Source: Dehalococcoidales bacterium (GTDB taxonomy: Bacteria > Chloroflexota > Dehalococcoidia > Dehalococcoidales > GCA-2688105). Taken from it: DNA of 26,806 bases. The stretch is from NCBI GenBank assembly GCA_030640255.1, contig DAOWJS010000037.1, positions 1 to 26,806 of the forward strand. The letters are read 5' to 3'. The notes under the pieces are model-generated. The model was not told the DNA's origin and did not search any database. It was given only the letters and a program-made list of their open reading frames with translations. Positions 7,390-14,768 of this stretch are shown piece by piece (positions within the stretch are counted from its first letter, which is position 1; each line of letters starts with the position of its first letter). A program made the translations under genes and the position numbers.

Positions 7390-7611
7390 ATGAAATACAC
7401 GGTTATTATTGAGCAAGGTCGTGAATCGGGATATGTAGCTTACTGCCCTGCCCTGAAGGGCTGCATCTCTCAGGGTGAGACTAAAGCGGATGCCCTGAAG
7501 AATATTAAGGAGGCTATGGAAGTTTATATAGAGGCTTTGGTTGGGGATGGGCTTCCTGTCCCAACCGAGGTAGGGAAGGACACCGTGGAGCTTGAGGTCG
7601 CAGCCAAGTGA
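7390..7611 (+). CDS. hicB: HicB family antitoxin, second pair
   Basis: A 73-residue single-domain HicB protein: KYTVIIEQGRESGYVAYCPALKGC, then GETKADALKNIKEAMEVYIEAL. It is clearly diverged from the first HicB in the window, so the two pairs are not a recent local duplication. The ribosome binding site is weak. Its stop overlaps the start of the downstream hicA by 4 nt (GTGA). Confidence 0.9.
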   Translation: MKYTVIIEQGRESGYVAYCPALKGCISQGETKADALKNIKEAMEVYIEALVGDGLPVPTEVGKDTVELEVAAK

Positions 7612-7835
7612 GCAAGCTGCCTCGGGGGCTTTCTGGCAAAGAGGTAGTCAAGGCACTAGAGAGAGCAGGCTTCTATATTAAACGGCGAAAGGGAAGCCAT
7701 ATTGTATTGAGAAGGGATAATCCCTTCGCTCAAGTTGTAGTCCCAGACCACAAGAGTATTGACATGGGAACCTTATCTTCAATCCTTGACGGAGCCGACC
7801 TATCGGTCGAGGACTTTATCAAACTTATCAAGTAA
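7608..7835 (+). CDS. hicA: HicA family mRNA interferase toxin, second pair
   Basis: A 75-residue HicA toxin; the catalytic His lies in RRKGSHIVLRR, followed by QVVVPDHKSIDMGTLSSIL. The start is GTG at 7608, overlapping the hicB stop. It is intact, with a domain layout like the first HicA but different sequence. It ends 40 nt before tRNA-Glu. Confidence 0.9.
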   Translation: MSKLPRGLSGKEVVKALERAGFYIKRRKGSHIVLRRDNPFAQVVVPDHKSIDMGTLSSILDGADLSVEDFIKLIK

Positions 7836-7875
7836 TTCTTGCAACTTGGGCAAGTTAATTTTTAGGTTTTCAGGT

Positions 7876-7951
7876 GGCGCATTCGTCTAGCGGTTAGGAC
7901 ACCTCCCTCTCAAGGAGGAGATCACCGGTTCGAATCCGGTATGCGCTACCA
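7876..7951 (+). tRNA. tRNA-Glu (anticodon CTC)
   Basis: Acceptor GGCGCAT pairs with ATGCGCT (G1:U72 wobble), anticodon stem CCTCC/GGAGG encloses CTCTCAA with anticodon CTC (reads GAG), and T stem ACCGG/CCGGT encloses TTCGAAT. The discriminator is A and CCA is encoded (7949-7951). The D-arm TCGTCTAGCGGTTAGGACA is typical of bacterial tRNA-Glu. Confidence 0.95.
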
Positions 7952-7998
7952 AATATAACCTTTTGGCAGTAAATGGTAGCCGTTAAGGAGGATTCAGC

Positions 7999-8434
7999 AT
8001 GAAGTCAAAGAGCAATCTGGAGCGGGTGCTCGAAGCCGGGCATTTTGCGGTTACTGGTGAAATAGGACCACCTCCAAGTGCCGACCCAGAGGTGATCAGG
8101 GAAAAAGCGAAAAACTTAAAAGGCTACGTTGATGCGTTTAATGTTACCGATGGTCAAACGGCGGTAGTGCGCATGTCAAGTTGGGCGGCCTGTCTTATAG
8201 GTAAGGAAGAGGGTTTGGAGCCTACTTCCAGATGACTTGTCGGGACCGGAATCGCATTGCCCTGCAATGGATATACTAGGCATAGCCGCATTAGGTATAA
8301 ATAACATCTTGTGTCTCACCGGTGACCACCAAAAATTCGGCAACCATCCGATGGCTAAAGGTGTATTCAACCTCGATTCCATACAATTGGTCAAGATGGT
8401 GAAGGATATGAGAGATAAGAAACTGGCAATATAG
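7999..8434 (+). pseudogene. Broken metF-like gene (methylenetetrahydrofolate reductase family)
   Basis: The start is well formed (AGGAGG before ATG 7999). The N-terminus reads like a folate-dependent reductase: AGHFAVTGEIGPPPSADPEVI, VDAFNVTDGQTAVVRMSS and EEGLEP. The frame then ends at a TGA after residue 78. The conserved QMTCRDRNRIALQ continues in a second frame (8229-8267), and DILGIAALGINNILCLTGDHQ continues in a third frame (from 8270) to a TAG at 8434. So at least two frameshifts are present, and the sequence stops after roughly half of the usual ~300 residues. It is not expected to make an active enzyme. The conserved residues that remain suggest recent decay. Confidence 0.85.
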
Positions 8435-8470
8435 AGAGGACCAGGCAACCGCAAACCTGGTCCTCTTTTA
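8435..8470 (+). terminator. Rho-independent terminator
   Basis: A perfect 11-bp stem, AGAGGACCAGG (8435-8445) with CCTGGTCCTCT (8456-8466), has a 10-nt loop and is followed by a T-rich tail. It begins immediately after the stop of the metF-like pseudogene. Confidence 0.9.
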
Positions 8471-8494
8471 ATTTAGCAAAGTAAGAGGTCGATT

Positions 8495-8588
8495 ATTAGG
8501 GGAAGTTGAAGGGGCTTCGCCCCTTCAAAACTTATTTCTCCCCCTCTCCTTTGAAGGAGAGGGGGACACAGGGGGTGAGGTTGATAAA
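8495..8588. repeat. Intergenic repeat element B
   Basis: Contains a perfect palindrome around GGGGCTTCGCCCC (8506-8528) and a second palindromic module of the CCCTCTCC...GGAGAGGG type (8539-8561). It ends with GGGGGTGAGGTTGATAAA, the inverted form of the shared TTTATCAACC end. The left end is indistinct and no gene is seen. Confidence 0.65.
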
Positions 8589-8628
8589 CAACCTCTACAA
8601 TCTAAAAGACTACAGTAGAAAAGGATTA

Positions 8629-8646
8629 GTGATATAATACGAGCTA
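8629..8646 (+). promoter_or_regulatory. Extended -10 promoter giving a probable leaderless mRNA
   Basis: TGA-TATAAT (8630-8638) is an extended -10 with a perfect hexamer. The ATG of the next gene is only 7 nt downstream and no ribosome binding site precedes it, so transcription would start at or next to the A of the ATG. Confidence 0.55.
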
Positions 8647-8828
8647 TGAAAAAGGAGTTGATGAATATTCTGGCGTGTCCGGTGTGCAAGGGGGAGCTTG
8701 AACTAAAAGTGGAGGAGGAGAACGAGACGGAGGTAGTTACCGGCTCCCTATACTGCCGGAAGTGCGATGTGCGCTACCCTATTGTGGATACCATCCCCAA
8801 TCTGCTGCCCCCGGAGCAACGCCGTTAG
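8646..8828 (+). CDS. Trm112 family zinc-binding protein
   Basis: A 60-residue protein of the Trm112/YcaR type. Two zinc-binding Cys pairs are present (C11-x2-C14 and C37-x2-C40), flanked by MNILACPVCKGEL and CRKCDVRYPIVDTIPNLLP. Members in other lineages act as small partners of methyltransferases; the bacterial role is not settled. The gene is convergent with the PTPS gene, and the two stops overlap by 4 bp (8825-8828). Translation probably starts from a leaderless transcript. Confidence 0.85.
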   Translation: MKKELMNILACPVCKGELELKVEEENETEVVTGSLYCRKCDVRYPIVDTIPNLLPPEQRR

Positions 8829-9196
8829 TCCGGGCTATAGGCTACTCCCGTCTGGGGGGACTCCCATGCCTCTACACAGGAAATTTCAACCGGGGCTCCG
8901 GCCAGCTTGGGCTGGAGTTCATTGTAGATGGTAGAAGCAATATTCTCTGAAGACGGGTTTATTTTATCAAATGGCGGCACATCATTAAGACAGGTATGGT
9001 CAAACCGGGATAGAATATCGCCTAAGTGCCGCTTCAGCTGGGTAAAATCATAGGCTATGCCGATATCATCAACCCGGGAAGCTCTCGCCTTGACCACTAC
9101 CCGGAAACGGTGCCCGTGCAACGCCTCACACTTGCCCTGATAGCCTCGCAAGAAATGGGCAGCATCAAAGTGCTGTTCCACAGATACCTGATACAT
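8825..9196 (-). CDS. queD: 6-pyruvoyl-tetrahydropterin synthase / QueD family protein
   Basis: A T-fold enzyme acting on dihydroneopterin triphosphate: as QueD it makes 6-carboxy-tetrahydropterin for queuosine, while some relatives supply the folate pathway. Zinc ligands are H14, H27 and H29 (FDAAHF and LHGH). The motif is CEALHGH (C23, E24), so both the QueD-type Cys and an adjacent Glu are present. FDHTCLND, SSENIA and WESP near the C-terminus complete the active site. The 123-residue length is normal. It starts 6 nt after folK, so it is in a folate operon rather than with other queuosine genes. Confidence 0.88.
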   Translation of the reverse strand: MYQVSVEQHFDAAHFLRGYQGKCEALHGHRFRVVVKARASRVDDIGIAYDFTQLKRHLGDILSRFDHTCLNDVPPFDKINPSSENIASTIYNELQPKLAGAPVEISCVEAWESPQTGVAYSPD

Positions 9197-9202
9197 TCTC
9201 CC

Positions 9203-9700
9203 TCAACTACTCTCCCACTTAAACACACCCTGTTTCTCTTTTACTCTTTCCAACAACTCCTTAACCGTCTTGCCATTTACTGGATGCACCAAATCGGGAG
9301 CAATCTCATCCAAGGGAACCAGAACAAAGGCTCTCTCAGTTAGCTTAGGGTGGGGAATAACCAGCTCCGGGGCTTCAATAACCCGGTCGTCATAGAAGAG
9401 AATATCAATATCAATAGGGCGAGGGGCATTAGGTTTACCCGGGGCTCTACCTATCTTCAACTCAATACCTTTAACTAAAGTAAGCAACTCCATCGGAGCT
9501 AGCCCGGTATAAGCCTGACACACCATGTTGAGAAAACGGGGCTGATTAATATTGCCTGTCGGCTCAGTATCATACACCGATGAAATCTGCAGCGACCCCA
9601 ACCTTTGTGATAGCAGGCCTAACGCCCTATCCAGATTCTCCTGGCGATCGCCCAGGTTTGAGCCAAGACCAAGATATACTGCTACCGGTTCATTCCTCAC
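9203..9700 (-). CDS. folK: 2-amino-4-hydroxy-6-hydroxymethyldihydropteridine pyrophosphokinase
   Basis: Folate biosynthesis: transfers pyrophosphate from ATP to hydroxymethyl-dihydropterin. YLGLGSNLGDR opens the protein, YDTEPTG and QPRFLNMV follow, and the family signature APRPIDIDILFYDD with its metal-binding Asp residues is intact. I chose GTG 9700 (165 residues) because GGGAGG lies 7 nt upstream; an in-frame GTG at 9730 would add 10 residues and has no such site. It is followed by the PTPS gene on the same strand. Downstream folate genes such as folP or folB are not in this window. Confidence 0.93.
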   Translation of the reverse strand: MRNEPVAVYLGLGSNLGDRQENLDRALGLLSQRLGSLQISSVYDTEPTGNINQPRFLNMVCQAYTGLAPMELLTLVKGIELKIGRAPGKPNAPRPIDIDILFYDDRVIEAPELVIPHPKLTERAFVLVPLDEIAPDLVHPVNGKTVKELLERVKEKQGVFKWESS

Positions 9701-9845
9701 CTGGTATCCTCCCGATGGTAGATTCACCACCTATATCTTTATTCAATAATATAATATCTATTCCCTCAGCAGCCAAGCGCCGCTTTAATAGTCCCACCCA
9801 TTGTAGCACACTTAAAGGGCTATAGGAACATTTAAGGAGTCTGCC

Positions 9846-9874
9846 TTGAAACAGAAAATGGTTTATGCTAGTAT
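9846..9874 (+). promoter_or_regulatory. Candidate promoter of the carboxyltransferase-IDH cluster
   Basis: TTGAAA (9846-9851), a 17-bp spacer and TAGTAT (9869-9874). This would leave an AT-rich leader of about 85 nt before ATG 9967. No riboswitch or attenuator structure is obvious in that leader. Confidence 0.4.
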
Positions 9875-9966
9875 TCTGAAGTTAAGAATCTTTTAATAAT
9901 CACCTACAATTATATATCATAATTCAAGGAAAGAATAGCCAGACACGGGAAAGGGGAAATCTGATA

Positions 9967-11526
9967 ATGCCGACTAATGAGGAGCTTATTGCCGAACTAG
10001 AGGCAAAAGAAGCCGAGATTAAAGAGATGGGTGGACCAGCGGCAGTCAAAAAGCAGCACGACCTAGGCAAGCTGACGGCAAGGGAAAGGATTGACCTGTT
10101 TTTTGACCCCGGCACCTTTGTGGAAACCGGCATGCATGTCAAACATCACTGCCACTACTTTGGCATGGATAAGATTGACATTGCCGCTGACGGAGTAGTA
10201 ACCGGCTATGGCAAGGTGAATGGACATACCACCTGCTGCTATGCCTCAGACTTCACCTCGCGTGGCGGCAGCCTGGGCGAGATGCACGCCTGGAAGATAG
10301 CCAAAACTTATGACCTGGCGGCCAAGATGAGGGTGCCGATGGTTGGCATGGTAGATACTGGTGGTGCCCGTATTCAGGAGGGAGTCAACGCCCTGGACGG
10401 CTATGGTCAAATCTTCCGCCGCAATACCCTTTATTCAGGGGTCATCCCACAGATAATAATAAGTATGGGACCCAGTGCCGGTGGTGCCGTATATCACCCG
10501 GCCCTCTGCGACTGGATATTCATGGTCAAGGGCACAAGCTATATGTATGTCACCGGCCCCGATGTGTGCAAGGCAGTCATGAGTGAGGAAGTCACCCATG
10601 AGGAGCTGGGGGGAGCCAAGACACATAATATCAAGAGCGGCGTAGCCCACTTTATGTATGACAGCGACGCCGAGGCCATTGAAGGTTGCAAACATCTCCT
10701 GAGCTACCTCCCCCAGAGCGTCTACGATGAGCCAGATTCTACCTACCAAGAACCAACCGACTCCCCTGACCGCACCTGCCCTGAGCTCGATACCATCGTC
10801 CCCGAGGACCCGCGCAAGGTCTACGACATGAAGCAGGTAATTAAGCCCATTGTCGATGACGGTGAGTTTTTTGAAGTCCAGAAGCACTACGCCCCGAATA
10901 TGATTGTCTGTTTTGCCCGCTTTAACGGGCATGTGGTGGGCATCATCGCTAACCAGCCCAGCTATATAGCGGGGGTTCTTGACATTAATGCCTCAGACAA
11001 AGCCGCCAGATTCATCCGCTTCTGTGATGCGTTCAACATCCCTATGCTCACCCTGGTTGATGTCCCCGGCTATATGCCCGGCACTCATCAGGAGTTTGGC
11101 GGAATCATCCGCCACGGTGCCAAAGTGGTTTACGCTTACTCGGAAGCCACCGTGCCCAAGGTTGCCATCTGCACCCACAAGGCTTATGGCGGTTCCGAGA
11201 TTTCCATGTGTTCAAGGTCAATGGGGGCCGACATCTACATGGCCTGGCCATGTGCCGAGCTAGCCGTGATGGGTGCCGAAGGTGCCGCCGCTATCATCTT
11301 CCGCCGCGATATCGCTGAGGCCCCTGACCCTGAGGCCAAGCGTCAGGAAGTGTCTGAACTCTTCCGTAAGACATTTAACAACCCATATGTTGCCGCCGCT
11401 AGCGGCTTTGTCGACATGATAATCAGAGCCAGGGACACCCGCTACGAGGTTATCAAGGCTCTGGAAGCCTTAAAGAATAAGAAGGACCAAATCCCGTGGA
11501 AGAAACACGGCAATATCCCACTATAA
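9967..11526 (+). CDS. Acyl-CoA carboxyltransferase (12S / propionyl-CoA carboxylase beta-like)
   Basis: Moves a carboxyl group between biotin and an acyl-CoA, usually propionyl-CoA/methylmalonyl-CoA. At 519 residues it has the two crotonase-like halves of the family. The N-terminal half has LGKLTARERIDLFFDPGTF (33-51), DTGGARIQEGV (130-140) and GPSAGGAVYHPALCDW (168-183). The C-terminal half has the oxyanion-forming region around GGSEISMCSRSMGADIYMAW (about 405-424) and AELAVMGAEGAA. The ATG follows AAAGGGG at a rather long spacing. The gene next door is 5S-like, which together suggests a transcarboxylase; a biotin carboxylase or carrier gene is not seen here, so acyl-CoA carboxylase or decarboxylase roles also remain possible. 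Confidence 0.9.
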   Translation: MPTNEELIAELEAKEAEIKEMGGPAAVKKQHDLGKLTARERIDLFFDPGTFVETGMHVKHHCHYFGMDKIDIAADGVVTGYGKVNGHTTCCYASDFTSRGGSLGEMHAWKIAKTYDLAAKMRVPMVGMVDTGGARIQEGVNALDGYGQIFRRNTLYSGVIPQIIISMGPSAGGAVYHPALCDWIFMVKGTSYMYVTGPDVCKAVMSEEVTHEELGGAKTHNIKSGVAHFMYDSDAEAIEGCKHLLSYLPQSVYDEPDSTYQEPTDSPDRTCPELDTIVPEDPRKVYDMKQVIKPIVDDGEFFEVQKHYAPNMIVCFARFNGHVVGIIANQPSYIAGVLDINASDKAARFIRFCDAFNIPMLTLVDVPGYMPGTHQEFGGIIRHGAKVVYAYSEATVPKVAICTHKAYGGSEISMCSRSMGADIYMAWPCAELAVMGAEGAAAIIFRRDIAEAPDPEAKRQEVSELFRKTFNNPYVAAASGFVDMIIRARDTRYEVIKALEALKNKKDQIPWKKHGNIPL

Positions 11527-11545
11527 GCAGTGAAGAGGGTAAACG

Positions 11546-12952
11546 GTGACGACAAAGAACCCCTTAAAAATCACCGACACCACCTTCCGTGACGGACATC
11601 AATCCTCCTTGGCGACACGAATGCGAACCGAGGATATGGAAGGCATCGCCCCGGAGATGAACCATGCCGGGTTCTATTCTATGGAGGTCTGGGGTGGGGC
11701 TACCTTTGACGTCGCTACCAGATTCCTGAACGAGGACCCGTGGGAAAGACCACGCATCCTGAAACGGTTGATGCCCGATACCCGGCTACAAATGCTGCTT
11801 AGAGGACAGAACCTGGTCGGTTATCGCCACTACCCTGATGATGTGGTTACTGCCTTTGTCCACCACGCCGCTGAGGTGGGCATTGATATCTTCAGGGTAT
11901 TTGATGCCGTGAATGATGAGCGCAACTTTGAAACCTCTCTGAAAGTAATCAAGAAATGTGGCAAGCACGCCCAGCTTTCCATATGCTACTCGCTCACCGA
12001 ACCCAAAATGGGTGGCCCGGTATATGACCTTGATTATTATATCAACAAAGCGCTCATCCTCCAAGATATGGGAGCTGATAGTCTGTGCATCAAGGATATG
12101 GCGGGACTTATCGCCCCTGATGATGCCTATAAGCTGATTAAAGCCCTTAAGCAGGCGCTAAAGATACCGGTGCAGCTACACACCCACTACACCAGCGGTA
12201 TGGGTTCTATGAGCTGCCTAAAGGCTACTGAAGCCGGGGTAGACATTATTGATACCGCTCTAGCTCCCTTCGCCCTGCGCTCCTCGCAGCCAGCCATTGA
12301 ACCTATCGTAGTCGCTCTTCAGGGAACCCCCAGAGACACCGGGCTGGATTTAGCTCACCTATTCAAGTTGGGGCAGTATATTGAGTCTATAGCCCCTAAG
12401 TATCGGGAGTTTCTAGATGATACCCGGATGGCAGTTATTGACACCAGCGTATTGATGCACCAGATTCCCGGTGGTATGATCACCAACCTGGTAGCCCAAC
12501 TCCGAGAGATTAATGCCCTGAATAGACTTGATGAGGTATACGAGGAACTACCAAGAGTTAGAAAAGAGCTGGGCTATCCGCCTCTGGTTACCCCGACCAG
12601 TCAGATTGTGGGGGTTCAAGCCGTTCAGAATGTTCTTGCCGGTAGATATAAAATGGTATCGCGCCAGGTGAAGGATTATGTTTACGGGCTATACGGTAAA
12701 CCCCCCGCCCCCATCGACCCAGAGGTTCAGAAGATAGTGCTCAAAAACTATGAACGGGGAGAGACCCCCATTACCTGTCGCGCCGCTGATGTGCTTGAGC
12801 CAGAATTAGACAAAGCTAAACAAGCTACCGAAGGTATTGCTCGGGATATCGGTGACGTGCTCATCTATGCCCTCTTCCCCACCACCGGGATGCGCTTCCT
12901 GAAGTGGAAGTATGGCTTGGAGACCCCACCCCCCGAAGTAAAAGCCAAATAG
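11546..12952 (+). CDS. Pyruvate/oxaloacetate carboxyltransferase (5S / PycB / OadA-like)
   Basis: A TIM-barrel carboxyltransferase interconverting pyruvate and oxaloacetate through carboxybiotin. Hallmarks are DTTFRDGHQS (residues 11-20, metal ligand D16), EVWGGATFDV (47-56), LLRGQNLVGYRHYPDDVV (84-101), FRVFDAVND (116-124), the carbamylated Lys in CIKDMAG (K183) and metal ligands in LHTHYTSG (H212, H214). It is 468 residues long and stops without a biotin carrier domain or AMKM-type motif, as in transcarboxylase 5S. The start is GTG at 11546, 19 nt after the previous gene. With the 12S-like protein it could run methylmalonyl-CoA + pyruvate to propionyl-CoA + oxaloacetate, or supply oxaloacetate by a split pyruvate carboxylase. 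Confidence 0.9.
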   Translation: MTTKNPLKITDTTFRDGHQSSLATRMRTEDMEGIAPEMNHAGFYSMEVWGGATFDVATRFLNEDPWERPRILKRLMPDTRLQMLLRGQNLVGYRHYPDDVVTAFVHHAAEVGIDIFRVFDAVNDERNFETSLKVIKKCGKHAQLSICYSLTEPKMGGPVYDLDYYINKALILQDMGADSLCIKDMAGLIAPDDAYKLIKALKQALKIPVQLHTHYTSGMGSMSCLKATEAGVDIIDTALAPFALRSSQPAIEPIVVALQGTPRDTGLDLAHLFKLGQYIESIAPKYREFLDDTRMAVIDTSVLMHQIPGGMITNLVAQLREINALNRLDEVYEELPRVRKELGYPPLVTPTSQIVGVQAVQNVLAGRYKMVSRQVKDYVYGLYGKPPAPIDPEVQKIVLKNYERGETPITCRAADVLEPELDKAKQATEGIARDIGDVLIYALFPTTGMRFLKWKYGLETPPPEVKAK

Positions 12953-12992
12953 ATAACCAACCACCAATCTAACTGAGTGAGCACCCGACAGC

Positions 12993-14246
12993 ATGGGCAA
13001 GACATTAGCTGAGAAGATACTGAGCCAGAAGTCCGGGAGTGAGGCCAGGGCAGGAGATATTGTTATCGCTAAGGTTGACCTGGTTTTCGCCCAGGATACT
13101 ACCGGACCACTAACAGTAAGGCAGTTTCAGACAAGCGGATTCGAGCGCCTGGCAAACCCGCCAAAAACTGCCTTATTCCTCGACCACGCTGCTCCCAGTC
13201 CTAATTATGGGCTATCTAATGACCACAAGCTCCTACGCCAGTTTGCCCGACAGACCGGCTGCCTTATCTACGATGTTGGCAATGGTATTTGCCATCAAAT
13301 AGTAGCCGAATCTCTGGCTAAGCCGGGCGATGTCATCATCGGTGCTGATTCACATACGGTAACTGCTGGCGGACTGGGTGCCTTCGCCACTGGAATGGGC
13401 TCCACTGACACCGCTATTGCCTTGGGACTAGGTAAGACCTGGTTCCAAGTCCCAAAAAGTATTATGATAGTGGTCTCGGGTAATTTCCCTGAAGGCGTCG
13501 GTGCCAAAGACCTCATCCTACACCTTATTGGGCAGATTGGAGCCGATGGGGCTACCTACCAAGCACTGGAGTTCAGTGGTGATACCGTAGATAACATGAC
13601 AATGTCACCGCGTCTCACTATAGCTAACATGGCGGTAGAAGCCGGAGCCAAGGCAGGACTTTTCGCCGCCGATAAGACTACTCAGGATTATCTCGCCTCA
13701 CTGGGGCGAGGCAACCACTACCAGTCGCTCTTCCCTGATACCGACGCCATCTATGAACAGACCATCAATATTGATGTAGCTAATCTTGAACCTACAGTAT
13801 CCCAGCCCCACACTGTGGATAATATTGCTCTAGCCAGAGAGCTTAAAGGAGCCAAAATCCAGCAGGTGTTTATTGGCACCTGCACTAACGGACGCCTGGA
13901 AGACCTGGCAGTAGCGGCTAATATTTTGAAGGGAAAGAAATGCCACCCTGAAACCAGGCTAATAGTTGCCCCGGCTTCACGACAGATTATGCTAGCGGCA
14001 ATCAAGGCGGGCTATATCCAGACCCTGATTGAAGCCGGAGCCGTCGTCTTACCGCCAGGATGCGGACCCTGCATTGGTCTCCATCAGGGAGTGCTGGGGG
14101 ATGGGGAATCCTGCCTATCTACCGCTAACCGGAATTTTAAGGGGCGGATGGGTAATCCTAACGCCTTCATCTATCTGGGCAGCCCGGCTACGGCGGCGGC
14201 TACCGCTATCACCGGCGAAATTACCGACCCCAGGGAGGTAATGTAG
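12993..14246 (+). CDS. Aconitase-family hydratase, large subunit
   Basis: Large subunit of a two-part 4Fe-4S hydro-lyase of the LeuC / homoaconitase / small-aconitase group. At 417 residues it is the short form. Cluster ligands are the Cys of FIGTCTNGR (about 297) and both Cys of GCGPCIG (357, 360). LFLDHAAPS and GADSHTVTAGGLGAFATGMGSTD are other family blocks. The sequence cannot by itself separate isopropylmalate, homocitrate and citrate as substrate. The flanking genes (oxaloacetate-forming carboxyltransferase upstream, isocitrate-dehydrogenase-like enzyme downstream) favour citrate/isocitrate. The stop TAG is immediately followed by the ATG of the small subunit. Confidence 0.88.
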   Translation: MGKTLAEKILSQKSGSEARAGDIVIAKVDLVFAQDTTGPLTVRQFQTSGFERLANPPKTALFLDHAAPSPNYGLSNDHKLLRQFARQTGCLIYDVGNGICHQIVAESLAKPGDVIIGADSHTVTAGGLGAFATGMGSTDTAIALGLGKTWFQVPKSIMIVVSGNFPEGVGAKDLILHLIGQIGADGATYQALEFSGDTVDNMTMSPRLTIANMAVEAGAKAGLFAADKTTQDYLASLGRGNHYQSLFPDTDAIYEQTINIDVANLEPTVSQPHTVDNIALARELKGAKIQQVFIGTCTNGRLEDLAVAANILKGKKCHPETRLIVAPASRQIMLAAIKAGYIQTLIEAGAVVLPPGCGPCIGLHQGVLGDGESCLSTANRNFKGRMGNPNAFIYLGSPATAAATAITGEITDPREVM

Positions 14247-14741
14247 ATGCTCACCGGGCGAGCCTTCAAATTCGGCGATAATATCTCTACCGACCATATT
14301 ATTCCCGGGCGGCTGGCTCACCTGAGGAGTAACCTGCCTGAGCTAGCCAAGCATGTTATGGAAGATGCCGACCCTACCTTTGCCTCCCGGGTAAAGGCGG
14401 GAGATTTCATAGTGGCCGGTAATAACTTCGGACTTGGCTCCAGTCGAGAGCACGCCCCCCTGGTTATCAAAATGGCCGGGGTAAGGGCTATACTGGCTAA
14501 ATCAGTAGCCCGAATATTCTTCAGAAATGCTATTAACCTAGGACTGCCGGTACTAATATGCAATACGGCTCTAATTGATGACGGGGATGAGCTGGAGGTA
14601 GACCTGGCAGCCGGCACCGTCAAGGATGCAACCAATGGTAACCAGCTCACCTTCAGCAAGATTCCCGAGGTGATGCTTCGTATCCTTGATGAAGGCGGGC
14701 TTATCCCGTATATTAAAAAGTACGGCGATTTTAAAGTATAG
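14247..14741 (+). CDS. Aconitase-family hydratase, small subunit
   Basis: A 164-residue swivelling-domain partner of the large subunit. It shows FGDNISTDHIIPGR (11-24), then GNNFGLGSSREHAPLVIKMAGV with the substrate-binding Ser-Arg, and FFRNAINLGLPVL. The loop that determines substrate length in this family reads RLAHLRSN here, which is neither the classic isopropylmalate-type nor an obvious homoaconitase-type loop that I can match. The ribosome binding site GGGAGG lies within the end of the large-subunit gene; the genes abut with no gap. Confidence 0.88.
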   Translation: MLTGRAFKFGDNISTDHIIPGRLAHLRSNLPELAKHVMEDADPTFASRVKAGDFIVAGNNFGLGSSREHAPLVIKMAGVRAILAKSVARIFFRNAINLGLPVLICNTALIDDGDELEVDLAAGTVKDATNGNQLTFSKIPEVMLRILDEGGLIPYIKKYGDFKV

Positions 14742-14768
14742 CTTTGAATTGATAGAGGGAGAGACGAG

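Noticed and set aside
7840..7870. Possible promoter TTGCAA with a downstream AT-rich hexamer before tRNA-Glu
   Set aside because: No -10 hexamer sits at an acceptable distance, so the promoter of tRNA-Glu could not be placed; it may be read through from the HicBA operon.
8237..8434. Independent small gene of 65 codons
   Set aside because: Its sequence is the middle part of the metF-like family and joins the preceding frames at frameshifts, so it is a pseudogene fragment and not a separate gene.
10435..10932. Long open frame (about 165 codons) on the minus strand inside the carboxyltransferase gene
   Set aside because: It lies wholly opposite a well-supported conserved gene, has no recognisable domain or ribosome binding site, and its peptide looks like a codon-bias shadow.
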